Positions 34,850-47,838 of a stretch of 64,000 bases of DNA are shown piece after piece. Below the pieces are notes generated by a model, which saw only the letters and a program-made list of their open reading frames with translations, had not been told where the DNA came from and did no database searches. Positions within the stretch are counted from its first letter, which is position 1; every line of letters begins with the position of its first letter. The position numbers and the translations under genes were made by a program. The stretch comes from Micropterix aruncella (Eukaryota > Arthropoda > Insecta > Lepidoptera > Micropterigidae). The stretch covers positions 20,639,974 to 20,703,973 of the forward strand of contig OX155951.1 of NCBI GenBank assembly GCA_944548615.1, in the 5' to 3' direction.

Positions 34850-35330
34850 TGTAAAATTTTGTGTATTATTTGGAAATAGTTTATTTATACGCAGTGGCTT
34901 ATTACCAGGTAGGCACGACAGGTTAGAACTCTGCCTGTTGTATACAATCCTCATAAATGTCATGCCACCTTATTTTGCCGAACGGTACACTGCTCTATCA
35001 GCGCACGGTCGTCCCCTGAGATCAGGGTAATAACCTGTTATCCATATCTAATCACAGTAGCGACTTTCTCTCGTACTCCTTCTGCGTGAAAGCTGTACGA
35101 CTATGGAATGCTTTACCGAATAATGTCAGTACAGCCCCCAACATCACCATGTTCAAGGTTAGGCTCAAGTAACACAAACATCTAAAACCGTTAACTTAAC
35201 CAACCCTCCTCCTTCTAGCTTCTCTTTTCTTCTTTCTTAGTTTTCCTTTCCTCTGCATCTTTATTTCGTTTTTATATGTTAATTTTCTATTTAAGTGTAT
35301 GTATAATTGTAACATATATATAAAAACGAA
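34850..35330 (+). pseudogene. LINE remnant, reverse transcriptase C-terminal end
   Basis: Frame pieces read G-R-H-D-R-L-E-L-C and G-R-P-L-R-S. After a frame change comes F-L-S-Y-S-F-C-V-K-A-V-R-L-W-N-A-L-P-N-N-V, the same C-terminal signature as the LINE at 8384-9151. Catalytic regions are absent. Confidence 0.65.
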
Positions 35331-35548
35331 TATGAAATAAGATTAGGTGCCTAGTTTTGCCAAATTTAGATTACCATAATTGTGAGTTCATACATATTTA
35401 TGTATATATTTTTAATATAATGATATAAAAATGCGATTTTATTTTCTTGATTAGCAATGTTTGTTGGAGATTCAAGCAGCTTTATTAGACAGAGCAGCGT
35501 TATTTCCGAAAATTAGTAAAAATGACAAAAGAGAAATGTTATCTATAT

Positions 35549-37138
<1,590 letters not shown>

Positions 37139-38849
37139 GGATGTGCACGACTTTCGACGGTGCAATGTAAGTTTAAAGGTCCTTTTGCAGTCGACTAACG
37201 ATCACTATTCATCCATATATCTCATAAATAGGGCTTATCCTTATGCAACACAAAATGCCTTCAATTGAGACGAATTAAGCGAAAAAATAAAAAAATTAAC
37301 TATTGATCACTTCGTCAAAGCCGTTTTCTAAATGAAAGTGACATTACGAAATAATTCAAATTTCGAATGCTACCAACATTTAAAATATGATACAATTGGC
37401 TGAGTTTGTTATCAACGAGCCATTAAATCGAAATAAAAATAAAAAAAACCTCCATATGCTCAATGAAATGAAAGAAGAAACTTCAATCTTAATTTCTGGC
37501 AGAGGAGTTTATAATAAAGATTGTATAATGTTATCAAAATAGGGTAAACCTATATAAAATTGTATAATATTAAAAAATTGTAAAGAAATATTGTAGAAAA
37601 CAGTATAATATTGTTATCAATTTTTTTTTATAGTCGAATGTATTTTAAAGCGGCGAATTTGAATTTCGAATGCGACCGATTTGGTACAGCTAGTTTTTTT
37701 ATACAACAATCTTAATGTATTAAATTGTTAGAATCTGTTTATAATAAATAATTGTAAAGTCTATTATTATTGTAATCTTATTATTTATAAAATTCATTCA
37801 TTTATTTATTTAGCATCTGGTTAGGTATTTATGAATTGTGTATGTGTTACCGCTACTTATTAATTCGTTATTATGCAAAGTAGTATTGTATAATATAACG
37901 GCTTTTTTTACAGATTCCATCAGGCTCGAATAACACCAGAGATGAAGCTGACATATTCGAGCGTCGGTCCTCAATTCCGTAGTGCATTGCAGTGTGATAA
38001 TGTAAAGGACTGCAAGCAATGCGGGAGTGAGGTTCGGCGACTCGCCAATCAACATGGATGACTTACCTACAATATTAATTAACTCCTGCAAGATGAACAT
38101 GATCTTCGGATGCAGCTAGAAACTGAAATGGGAACTGGTAGCTTATTAACATTTTATAAATACCGCTATGTATGTATAGGTATATTAACTACTAAACAGG
38201 GGCAGACGGGGGTCTGCAAATCTGCTAAAATGGTTATCGTAGGAATGAATGAATAATTGTATCCCAATTGTAATCTGAGTCGATTGTTACGAAAATATTT
38301 TTTTTGTAAAATGTACAATTTCCTCTAAAAAAATATAGAAGTTATATCGCAGGTTTAGTTAAATACGCTGATTTATTAAATATGTATTTTTAAGATACCT
38401 ACATTTTTTGCTGACTGTTTACACAATGAGCTTGATGTTTACAGTGGGATATTTAAAAAAATATATATGTTGTCTGTGAAAAAAATCACTGTGATAATGT
38501 CGTTTTGACAGTTAAATGTTTTCTATAAACAGCAAGCTATGAACTCGTATATTACTTTCATCTCAAGCATGATATAATAAATTGTATGAGATACCTAAAC
38601 ACATTATTTTGTGACTTTTTACACAAAGAACTTAAGGTTTACACTGGTTTTTTTTAAATATATATTATTTAATAGCCAATATTTCAGTGTTCAATTTTTG
38701 ATTGAGAGTCTTTATATAACATTGATGTCATTTCCTGACTGTCAAATTACGCATAGAATGACACGTTTTTATATTGGAAGTTTCTATTTTACGGCACATT
38801 ATTCTACATGAAAATGTGGGTTGAAAATCATTGACTTGTTATTTTTCAT
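37139..38849. other. AT-rich interval with one unassigned frame
   Basis: The minus-strand frame 37810-38100 (96 codons) lies in a moderately GC stretch (37910-38110) with splice-like motifs, but no domain is recognised. It could be a host exon. Confidence 0.35.
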
Positions 38850-39515
38850 TTAACCCTTTGTTATTGCATAAAAGACTTTTTACCTTTGAACTTCGGATTC
38901 TTCTTCTTCCCGAAGTACCTCTCCATTACTGGAGGTTGGCCGTTAGCTCTGAATACTTTTGTCGGTCTTGCGCCATCCGGAAAAGCTGTTCCGTACTTGT
39001 GATCCCGGTCCACTCTCTGACATTGCACAACCACGACTTTGTCCGCCTTCACGGCATCGTTTCCTCTTAATTTTGCCCATCAATATCAGTTGAAGCAACT
39101 GATATCTGTCATGCCGCAGCACGTGCCCCAGATATTCAATCTTGCGCTTTATGACGGTGTGCAACAATTTTCGGATCGTACCAGCACGCTGAAGCACTTT
39201 TTCGTTGCTAACTTTGTGGGTCCAGCTTATATGGAGCATTCGACGGTAGCACCACGTCTCAAAAGATTGTAGCCGCTATCTGGTTATCTGGTGTCTTCTT
39301 TTATGGTCCACACTTCGCTGTCGTATATAACCACTGGCCAGATGTAGCAATGCAGGATCCGAGTTCTAAGTCTTAGATTGAATATCCGGCAAGACAAAAA
39401 AACTCATTTTATTGAATGATGCACGGGCAATTTCTATCCCGGTCTTAATTTCTTGATCGGAGTCCCATATTTCATTCACCCATGCACCGAGATATTTGTA
39501 CTGCAGGTCGTTTTT
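38850..39515 (-). pseudogene. LINE (RTE/BovB-like endonuclease-RT) C-terminal remnant
   Basis: Minus-strand pieces in order: Y-L-G-A-W-V-N-E-I-W-D-S-D-Q-E-I-K-T-G-I-E-I-A-R-A near 39500-39440, then (after frame changes) M-L-H-I-S-W-T-H-K-V-S-N-E-K-V-L and E-Y-L-G-H-V-L-R-H-D-R-Y-Q-L-L-Q-L-I in the frame 39239-38943. This is the classic region after the RT domain of RTE-type LINE proteins. Broken by at least two frameshifts. Confidence 0.82.
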
Positions 39516-40044
39516 ATTAGTAACATTTTTTACAATTTCGGATACTTATTCACTATTTTTTATTAGTAACGTTGGAACTGTTTTTTTGTAAAATAACCTC
39601 CTTTAATATAATAAATATCTCGCAACATCGTTTTTTTTAATTCAATTTAAAACTTTATTCATTTATGACTAAATGGTAAAACCCAATGTTATCGTAACCC
39701 AACATAATATTTATAATATTAACCTGTTGATCTGGACACACCTATGCATATAATAAAGATTTTAATCCCTAAATTTTGAACACAGTTTATAGAGGCTGGA
39801 ATGAATTCACAGTAATTGAGTGGATAAAATAATAAAAATATATAATGATATATATAATAATTATAGAAAACTCACTGTGCGAGACGTATGATCAAAATAT
39901 TTAACCTTCAACAGGCAGGACCGGTGACCGGTCACCCAAAGGTTAAAAAAATACATTTCCATTGAGTTTTTTTATTATTTGGTATTATTAATAGGCATAG
40001 GACGACCCAACACCATTGTTGCCATTTAGGCCAGTGAAGGTCAT

Positions 40045-40337
40045 TTGTGGTTTATGTATTTATCCATATAGGTACATATATATTTTCGGAATGTACTCAA
40101 TCGGACCTTTCATTTGACACTAAACAAGATATATTTATGTTAATTTATTGACATTTGGAGATTTAGACATTTAGACAACTACTTACTTGATGTTTTAACA
40201 TTTAACGTATTCTATGTTTTCGAGATGACATGACAGAGCGTTTAGGAGTTATAGTGGAATAAAGAAACGAAAAACATAGATAGATGAACCCTAAATATAT
40301 TACACTCCTTTTTTGTTGGGCAGTCGTGTAAAAAGGT
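40045..40337. mobile_element. MITE family B, copy 3
   Basis: Ends in ttgttgggcagtcgtgtaaaa like copy 1. The interior matches copy 1 at tttgtggtttatgtatttatcc, gacatttggagattt and aggagttatagtgga. The left terminus is not clear. It is missing from the paralogous segment at 42.8 kb, so it inserted after the duplication. Confidence 0.78.
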
Positions 40338-40529
40338 GTCTTTCGTAGGTTAACCAATAATAGCGTCTCTTTAAATTTCATTCACATATCATCCAATAAA
40401 ATTGATTTATTTATTTGTGCGCCATCAGTTCAGCTTTGGCGAGCTACTTATAGTAAAACCAAATGTATTTGAAAAGTAAAGGTTTTGTAATTAAAGATTT
40501 TAATTTCAGCTTGTATGGATACTTTAAAA

Positions 40530-40713
40530 TTATGTATTATATTTTGCTGCAGCGGTTTTCGCGGTTTTACCGTGAAATACCACTTCCACACCAAATATCT
40601 TTTTCCATTTCCCGTGTAGAAAATTTCCAAATGGAGTTTGCCTTGCATAGCCAAAATTACTGGTGGTTTCGGTGATGAGGTGTTAACATCTAAATTCTCT
40701 ACATGTAAAAAAA
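40530..40713 (-). pseudogene. broken duplicate of the ML-like gene last exon
   Basis: Translates for most of its length to a paralogue of the exon at 43044-43229: H-V-E-N-L-D-V-N-T, P-K-P-P-V-I-L, G-K-L-H-L-E, F-Y-T-G-N-G-K-R-Y-L-V and K-W-Y-F-T-V-K-P. It has the same acceptor position (TTTTCAG above 40713), but it is 184 nt against 186: one base is missing just after the acceptor and one near the end, so the stop is out of frame. No companion exons 2 and 3 were found between it and 42.3 kb. Most likely a pseudogene from the segmental duplication. Confidence 0.72.
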
Positions 40714-41047
40714 CTGAAAAGTATAATTAAAAACATATTTTTATTAGTTAAATTGAGATGTAGGCGATTATATTCGTATATATTACTATTTGTCCTATTA
40801 TTATCGCCCTTTGGTCCTCTATTTCTATATTTGGGAAATTAAAATTTCAGGACCGTTCTTATCTGGTAAAACCGTAGATACAAATCCTAAAGTCATTTGG
40901 TGTTATCTTCAAAAGAACACTTGTAGATTTTATATTTAAATGTAATTTACATTTAAGGCCTTTATTATATTAGGCAGTCAGGCTACGCAGCCGGTTGCGC
41001 CACCGGTGTCGCTGCTCGTCATTGGGTATCGATTATTATGAAGCACA

Positions 41048-41700
41048 TTAGGGCAACCAGAGCTGCCAACTACAATGGGCGAACCCGTCACCTCAGGAAT
41101 TTTTAACGATATTGGATAGTTATCTGTCCCGTGAGGTGAACGTAGAAAACTCGGGACGAACACAGTCCACTGTCTAGTTACGCCACTCGCTCGTTAGAGA
41201 CCAACGCCTATCCGCGAGAAAACAAGGTAAACCAAACAGCGGGCGAACACCCGCGCCCTTACTTCCAGTTGCAACCAGATTACTACGGTCTCCCGACTAA
41301 TTACAGGTTCGAGGTCGCTTGCGCGGTCCACTCCCTTACGTATCAGTGATGCGGTGTCTACCGAATCTATCGTAGACCACGGCATCTTTGTCCAGCTGTT
41401 TACCCGGTATCGGGTAGCCGATAGGTCGTTCCAAGAGCAGTTGCCGTAATATTAACAACTACCCACGCTCTATAGGAGACAGTAAGTACTGTTTCCAGAC
41501 TTCCCCGGCTGTCGGTCAGAATGCGCAATCCACTGGTTGACTCCGCACGGTGCGCAATCCGTCCAGGAGCGCCCGAAAGTTGACTCCTAGGGGAACTGGT
41601 CCGCAGGCCAGAGTCCTACCCTGGCACGCACTTCTCCGTGGAGGCCGCCGGATGGGTGTTGACCCGTGCATTTGACCGACCCTAAACACATGGGTCTAAC
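41048..41700 (-). mobile_element. family A copy, near full length, inverted
   Basis: Reverse complement of family A from the gacccatgtg block (41690) to the 3' block gttggcagctctggttgcc (about 41055). Moderately diverged, and it shares the 3' subfamily end with the copies at 25.37 and 28.5 kb. Confidence 0.82.
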
Positions 41701-42319
41701 TTTTAAGTTTTCTTTACCAATGTAATTATTTTTAGTACAATAAAGGTATTTTTTCATGTTCTCTGTCCTGTATTGACTCTCAAATCTGACAATTCAATGT
41801 CATTGTTTTAAAATATTGCTTCTGAGTAATTTCCTTTCTCTTATTTATTGACATAATTAATTATTTAAAAAAAAAACATTTTTTTTATTATACCTACTTT
41901 TTTTTGTTTATTGTATTATCATAAATATTATTGCTTCTCAGTTGATTAGGTAATAATGTGTGTCATTACACGTTATGCAGTTATATTGATTAAAAACTGT
42001 ATATTTATTAGAGCTTTTATATAACAATTTTTTCCGTTTTAATATACTTTGATAAGTATATTGATAAAGAGCACACAATTCACAATTTACTACTAACGTA
42101 GTCTAAACTACTTTCGTACAAGCTTGGGCCTAGTTAGGCAGACATTATACATTACCTTTTAAAACATTTCATTTCTAACGAAATAAATATATTCCTATTC
42201 TTATAAATATAGTTTTATTGATTTAAATTATGTTTATATTCAAATATAAAATATAATAAAAAACTCGTTTAGTAATACAGTCACCACTTCACTGCCACCG
42301 TCACCATATATGATGACAA
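41701..42319. other. AT-rich stretch, nothing recognised
   Basis: No coding, repeat or RNA feature seen. Confidence 0.4.
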
Positions 42320-42594
42320 TGGGCTCGATTGCGTTTCTTCGTGAACTAAAATCGGAAATTAGTCCGTATGAACGAGACAAGGAGTGCGAGATGATCGGTT
42401 GTCACTTTTTCGCATTAAAACTGCCCGCCAAGGTCAAATCTTACACCGCACGAAATATCCTCGAATTTATTCGGACGAGTATAAGTGCAACAGGTAGTAT
42501 TAATCGACGATCGTTCCGCTCTAACGTATTTCTCTGTCTCGTTCACTTGGACTAATTTTAGTTTTAGTTCACAAGGAAACGCAATCGGGCCCAA
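42320..42594. mobile_element. MITE family C, copy 2
   Basis: 275 bp with ends tgggctcgattgcgtttctt and its complement at the right (ggaaacgcaatcgggccca). Internal blocks acgagac, ctaacgtatt.c.ctgtctcgttcac and ggactaatttt are shared with 22353-22677. Confidence 0.82.
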
Positions 42595-42639
42595 TGTATA
42601 GAATTTGTGCAATCGAATGAAACCCAACGCAATATTTGT

Positions 42640-43430
42640 AATATGTACGTATTGTTCTGGACCCAGCTTTATAATAAATATTTTTATTAATGAAATTTGT
42701 ACAAATTGTATATAGGTTGAAATGAATTCACAGTTATTGATTGGGTAAAATAATAATTAATAAAGATTGTAATAATTAAATAAAAACTCACTGTGACGTA
42801 TGATCAAGATATTCAACCTTTAGCGGGTAGCACCGGTGATCAATCAATCCAACGTGGAAAAAATACCTATCCTAAGATAAAATTTCAAACTGATTTATTT
42901 ATTTTGCCTGCGGCATCATTTCAGCCTTTCAATAATAATAATCATTGGCAAGCCATTAGCAATAAAACAAATATATATATGGAAACTAAAGATTTGTACA
43001 ATAATTAAAATTTTCCATTTAAACTGGTATGCATATATCAAAATTATGTATTAGATTTCTGCTCTTGCGGTGTTCGCGGCTTCACAATAAAATACCATTT
43101 CAACACCAAAAATCTTTTTCCATTTCCCGTGTAGAAAAATTCCACGTGGACTTTTCCATGTAAAGCCAACATTACTGGTGGTTTCGGCGGTGTAGTGTTT
43201 ACATCCAAATTCTCTATGTGGAGAAAAAACTGAAAAATAGGATTTAAAACATATTTTATTAGTTAATTTCAGATGTAGGCGATTCTATATATTACTATTT
43301 GTCCTATTATTATTGCCCTTTGATCCTCTATTTGTATATCTGGGTAATAACAATTTCAGGACAGTTGTTTGCTGGTAAAAGTGTACATAAAGATTCCAAT
43401 GTCATTTGGAGTTGTCCATAAATTAATTGG
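42640..43430. repeat. segmental duplication, copy 2
   Basis: Counterpart of 39690-40935; it contains the intact ML-like last exon. It lacks the MITE B present in copy 1. Confidence 0.8.
43044..43229 (-). CDS. ML/DUF1091-like secreted protein, last exon
   Basis: 61 codons plus stop, entered in phase 0 after the acceptor TTTTTCAG. It reads F-F-L-H-I-E-N-L-D-V-N-T, P-P-K-P-P-V, G-K-V-H-V-E-F-F and K-W-Y-F-I-V-K-P. After the C-P of the preceding exon, this fits the C-terminal strands of MD-2-related lipid-recognition / DUF1091-type proteins (a lysine-glycine strand, then a final Y-F-x-V-K strand). It belongs with exons at 44747-44902, 44983-45140 and 56203-56277; phases agree at each junction. 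A role in binding small lipids or hydrophobic ligands outside the cell is family-level inference. Confidence 0.65.
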   Translation of the reverse strand, partial: FFLHIENLDVNTTPPKPPVMLALHGKVHVEFFYTGNGKRFLVLKWYFIVKPRTPQEQKSNT

Positions 43431-44746
43431 TTGCAGGCATAATTATGTCTTTAATTCCACATTTTTATTCGCGAATATTTGGTTTACGATTCTAATTTCT
43501 TGATTGCATAATTTTGTGGATACCTCTTGTATTTAAATACAATCAAGAATGGCCTGGATAATAATATATTACCTAATAAAGTTGTTAGTAAAGTTTCGGA
43601 AAAATTGAGTTACAAGGTTTTCCTATTAGACCGGTAAAATTACATAAAATTGTGAAATATTTCAAAAAAAATCCAAGTGCAACATTTCTTATTAATTTGT
43701 AAAATATGTAATTGTCAATATATTGAAAACGTTCTAACCGATTCAAATTGATTGTCAAAGTAAAGTTTAAAATTTGTTTTTTTTTCTTTTATGAGTACTT
43801 ATTCTAAACGTATGTACCTACATATTATAATATTATCCCAAACGAAATTTCACAGACCGAACCGGAAGTCTCCATATTGTATAAACAATTAGCCATACGT
43901 ATTTATAAAAAAATGAAGTTCAGTCCAAGAAAATTTGAGTTGTCTTGGAGATTTGTTCTATGAAAAAAATATTTAAATCCACTGAAAACATATTTTTATA
44001 TATTTTTTTTCGGCACAGATTCATGTTTTATTAATGAAAAAACAGACAGGCCAGCGAATTTAGGTAAATGACGGCAAAACAAAATATTTTTTCTTGAGTG
44101 TGGCATCGAATTGCTCTAAAAAAGTCGACAAAATTATGCCTATCCAACAACTTCGTGTAACATTTTAAAATTAAAGTTAAAAAAAAAGGTATTTCAAATT
44201 AGTATTTTGAAGGCATATATTTAAGCGATATCAATACAGGACTAAAATTTTATATTTCGTAATAAAATAATTAATAGCCTATGGGTTGGTTTGTAAATCG
44301 AACGGGCTGCAAAATAGTCAGTTTGGATGTTATGTGCTGAATGAAACATGATAATGTACCTTAGACGGGGATTGATACATCACCCCCATGTACTTCAATA
44401 ATATTTCCAAATGTTTTGAATTAAAACAAAATAACGGATCAAAATATTCAAATAATTGTAATGTTAATTCACTCTTCAAATTAAAGTAATAATCCTTGTT
44501 TTGGGATTGTCGTTATCGTTACGGAGCCCACGTACATATTATTTTCAGCGTTTTTACCCATAATTCACATAAACAAATGGGTCATTGAACCTATTTGTGT
44601 ATTTGTATTTAAAAAACCTAAACCCAAACATCAAGCCATGTCCACATTGCTTCTTATTTATCCATCGTTCATATAAACAGTATTGTATTTTGGAACAATT
44701 AGAAAGCTTAAATATATATATATATATTATATGAATTAATATTTAC
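43431..44746. other. intron of the ML-like gene, AT-rich
   Basis: AT-rich sequence between the last two exons. No repeat copy or frame recognised. Confidence 0.5.
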
Positions 44747-44902
44747 CTCATGGACTGGACATCTGGACGGTAAATACCCAAATGTACGAAACATTGGAAC
44801 AAATATTTTATCATTTTGAGCGTAATCACAGATATCGCTGGTTTTGGTCAAATCACTTTTAGTAAACACGCCTTTTCTTTTCTCGTACATCGTGATTTCC
44901 AA
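44747..44902 (-). CDS. ML/DUF1091-like secreted protein, exon 3
   Basis: 156 nt, exactly 52 codons in phase 0 on both sides, between an acceptor (AAATACAG above 44902) and a donor (GTAAAT below 44747). It reads E-I-T-M-Y-E-K-R-K-G-V-F, D-I-C-D-Y, F-V-P-M-F-R-T-F-G-Y-L-P and R-C-P-V. The spacing of C-D..F-G-x-L-P-x-x-C-P is the hallmark middle part of DUF1091/ML-like domains, where the two Cys are expected to form a disulphide. No frame break. Confidence 0.7.
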
Positions 44903-44982
44903 CTGTATTTTTAATATAATTTTTAATGCCTGTTTTATATTATTATTAAAAGAATCCACTTAGTATGTGTACTAACCGATAC

Positions 44983-45140
44983 TTCCTGTGAAACTGGAGC
45001 TATTGTTTTTACTGTAAAATTTGTGGTAATAATTTTACTGTTTTTATATTGCTTCCAACAGCGAATGTTGTATTTTTAAAGTACATATTTGGCTCCGTCC
45101 ATAACTCACTTCCTTCAGCCACCAAATCATAGTCGACAAG
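44983..45140 (-). CDS. ML/DUF1091-like secreted protein, exon 2 with one-base frame break
   Basis: Acceptor TTTTTTAAG above 45140, donor GAA|GTATCG below 44983, then an 80-nt intron. The first frame reads L-V-D-Y-D-L-V-A-E-G-S-E-L-W-T-E-P-N-M-Y and continues to K-L-L-P-Q-I. The second part, needed for the correct donor phase, reads T-V-K-T-I-A-P-V-S-Q-E in a frame shifted by one base. Exon length is 158 nt where 159 would keep frame, so one base is missing near 45020-45030, within T and A runs. That is either a real inactivating deletion or a homopolymer error. Confidence 0.6.
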
Positions 45141-45689
45141 CTTAAAAAAGAAAATATTATTAGATGATAGAAGGAAAAAGCCTCGTAATATTGTGATAAA
45201 AATGCTCTCCTATTTATTTGCGATTCTGCGTATTCTAAGAAATGCAATATCGGTACCGAAAGCCGTAACTTTTAACGGAATTATGGAATTAAAATATTTA
45301 TTTTGAAATCTAAAACAATTAAAATCGGAAATGGTCTTAGCTGCACTTCTAAATTTTAATCTATTTAAAATAAAATAAAAAGTTCATGGTTTTCGTCGTT
45401 GAAGTTGTTTTGTGACTGAATGCGTCCGTCGAAGTAATAGCCGTGATATAAAATTTTCAGTTTTATTTGAAGAGCTAAGCGCATGTAAATGTTGGTCAGA
45501 TATAATAATCGGCGTCACGGTGCTGATCAAACTTACGACCCATCTCACTCTTCCTTGTTCTTAGATAAATATATTACACCATCGTTCTTGATTAAGTGGC
45601 TTGCGCATTTTTCGCTCTTTTTATTGCCTACCACACGCTATAGCGCATCATCCTTCTATCGCACTTTCCGACTTTTACTTTCCCGATAA
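45141..45689. other. interior of the proposed first intron of the ML-like gene
   Basis: AT-rich. No further exon recognised. Confidence 0.4.
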
Positions 45690-45950
45690 GGAAAGTATTG
45701 TGGACGCACTTCTGTGTGTCTGTGTGTCTGTCTGTCTGTCTGTCTCTGTCTGTCTGACTGTCTGTGTGTATTCCTCCACAATAGGGCTGAAACGCTTCTT
45801 CCGTTTGAGCTGAAATTTGGCATGCAGGGATCATTTGGTCATGGCAAGAAAAGTGGTTATGGTTGAAATCGGTCCACCTGGCGGTCGGGGCGCGCAATTA
45901 TACTTGAATCTCAAAATATTGGACTTAGAGACTTGAAATTCTGTACACAG
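45690..45950. repeat. tgtc microsatellite and adjoining dispersed repeat
   Basis: tgtgtctgtctgtctgtc tract at 45710-45770, followed by a conserved-looking stretch (gggctgaaacgcttcttccg, ggtcatggcaagaaaagtgg). Its placement after such tracts is common for insect dispersed repeats; the family was not identified. Confidence 0.55.
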
Positions 45951-47039
45951 ATGCGTCGTAGGGTCGAAACCATATTGTTAAATGTTGGTTTTAATATCTC
46001 TTATACAATCGACACAATAATAAATAAATTTCGGCATACATTTAAATCAAATAATAACGTCGAGCCGCCCAAGACTAGCCGATAAACAAAGCATATTGAA
46101 AAATATCCATTTTAATACCACACGGAAACACTATAAAAATACTATTTAATAGACCTAGAAGCACTCAGGATGTATGTATACATCTTTTTCTCCTGATGTT
46201 CCTCTTTTTCCGTGGGCTTATCCAGAGTGCTTTAATAGATACCAAAGTTCTTAGGATGCAAAAAGAGTCTTGGAGGGGGAGGGCAGTATTGGAGAGAAGT
46301 AGAGTTTGGTGGAGGGGGGGTGTTGAGGGGTGTTGGGGGTTTGTGGAGGGCGTTAAGAGGAAAGGTGGTTGAAGGTGATTTGGGGGTTAAGAAGAAAAAG
46401 AAGAAGAAGAAAAAGACGAAAAAGAAGAAAAACAATAAAAACAAGAAGAAATTTTCCTCTTCCTCTTCCTCAAGTACTCAGAATGTATAAAGTTTCGGAC
46501 GAAAATATTCTTCGTTTTTCGATATTCTACTTCTTAAGTAGATTAATATCCCGCTTTATCTATAGTGCTTAAATAGTTACCCAAGTACTATGTAGATATA
46601 AAGTTTTATGCGAAAACACATTGCTGTCGGGAAGGGAAAGGGGGCGGGGGGGGGGGGGGGGGGTGAGAGTGACATAATATGCAGATGACACAGTCCTTGC
46701 CTACTTGTCGGTAAAGTCTTAGGGTGACACTAGCGATTTTTTTCATTGGCCGGTTCTCTCGCAGCTGGGAAGCCACCGATCTAGCGGAAAATGACTTTCA
46801 TTACCCTCCTCTAAAGCATAATTAATCGAACGAGCCAGTCGTTTTCGTGCGATTTTGTATTTTTTTATTCGAAACGCCTTCGCGATTGTGCAAGGCACCC
46901 CAAGGTAATCGAATTAATCCAAAGAAATATTATTTGTACATAAATAAAAAGTATGTTTTTGAAACGTTACTATCAATAAATTGACCGTCGATTTCGACGG
47001 GTTTTAGTTAGTCTATATGGTATCGTAATCTCGCACAAT
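45951..47039. other. interval with purine-rich low-complexity tracts
   Basis: A G-rich block (46274-46390) and an A/G-rich block (46390-46450) on the plus strand are followed by a G run at 46645-46665. Frames over these tracts are artefacts. No gene recognised. Confidence 0.55.
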
Positions 47040-47215
47040 CTATTTTTTATATTTAATCGATGCATGGAACATGGACTTTCCCACCGAAATGAAGATAGCC
47101 AAAATGGTGCCGATATTTAAAAAAGGTTGCCCTGAAAACAGAGATAATTATGGACCCATATCTCTTTTACCAGTTTTCAGCAAAATTTTTGAAAAATTAC
47201 TACTTATCCGACTTC
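47040..47215 (+). pseudogene. older LINE (LINE-1 of the nest), left part of RT
   Basis: Reads F-P-T-E-M-K-I-A-K-M-V-P-I-F-K-K-G, then Y-G-P-I-S-L-L-P-V-F-S-K-I-F-E-K-L-L, the start of a jockey-type reverse transcriptase domain, and stops abruptly after R-L. The same protein resumes at 52451 with the next RT block, so a 5.2 kb insertion separates the two. Confidence 0.82.
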
Positions 47216-47838
47216 TATCATTATATTCGTTGCGATATCATTATATTCGTTCTACCTACACGTACCTACTTACTGTCAGTCGCTCTGTTTATTATATTAA
47301 AAAAATAAGTTTTTAGTGAATTCGAACTATCTCCGAAGTGTACTTTTCGAACTATCTCCGAAGCAAGGACACTGCGAACAACTAAAGAAAGAAGTGTTTG
47401 CCTTTACTCCAAGGATTCGTGAGTAATCGCGCGTTGTTTTTTCTGGAATTTCACTTTGTCCAACAATTGCTAATTTCATTTTTGGAGCGGAGCCAATAGA
47501 AATCGCAGCCGAGAAGACGTCACCACCGATTCATCAATCAGCGACGAATTTTGCGCAGGCGCATACGCTCCGACTACTGACTCGCCCGTAGAGTTCAGCA
47601 AGTCGTTCGCACAGACGTTCGCACAGACGTTTTGTAAACTATCGTACGGATTTTAAAATATTTTTAATCGTACTCTTGTCATCAATTTCATAATCGAAAC
47701 TGTCATCATACAACGCTACCGTAAAAAAGGATTACTTTAACGATCAACATAAATCTCGTCGCGCATCACTGTCAAACTAAAAATAGTGCTCCCATTGACA
47801 TACAGTACCTACGGATTAGAACACTAACACTGAGAACC

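Larger units (their letters stand above)
39690..40935. repeat. segmental duplication, copy 1
   Basis: Blocks match 42640-43430 in order: gaatgaattcacagt.attga.tg.gtaaaataat, aactcactgtg, gtatgatcaa.atatt.aacctt, the ML-like last exon, then aaaacatatttt.attagttaa, gatgtaggcgatt and gtcctattattat.gccctttg. Copy 1 additionally contains MITE B (40045-40337). Confidence 0.8.

Noticed and set aside
37810..38100. 96-codon minus-strand frame with splice-like motifs
   Set aside because: Product not recognised; kept only as a remark in the interval entry.
46232..46572. Lys/Arg-rich and Pro/Phe-rich frames
   Set aside because: Translations of purine-rich low-complexity sequence.
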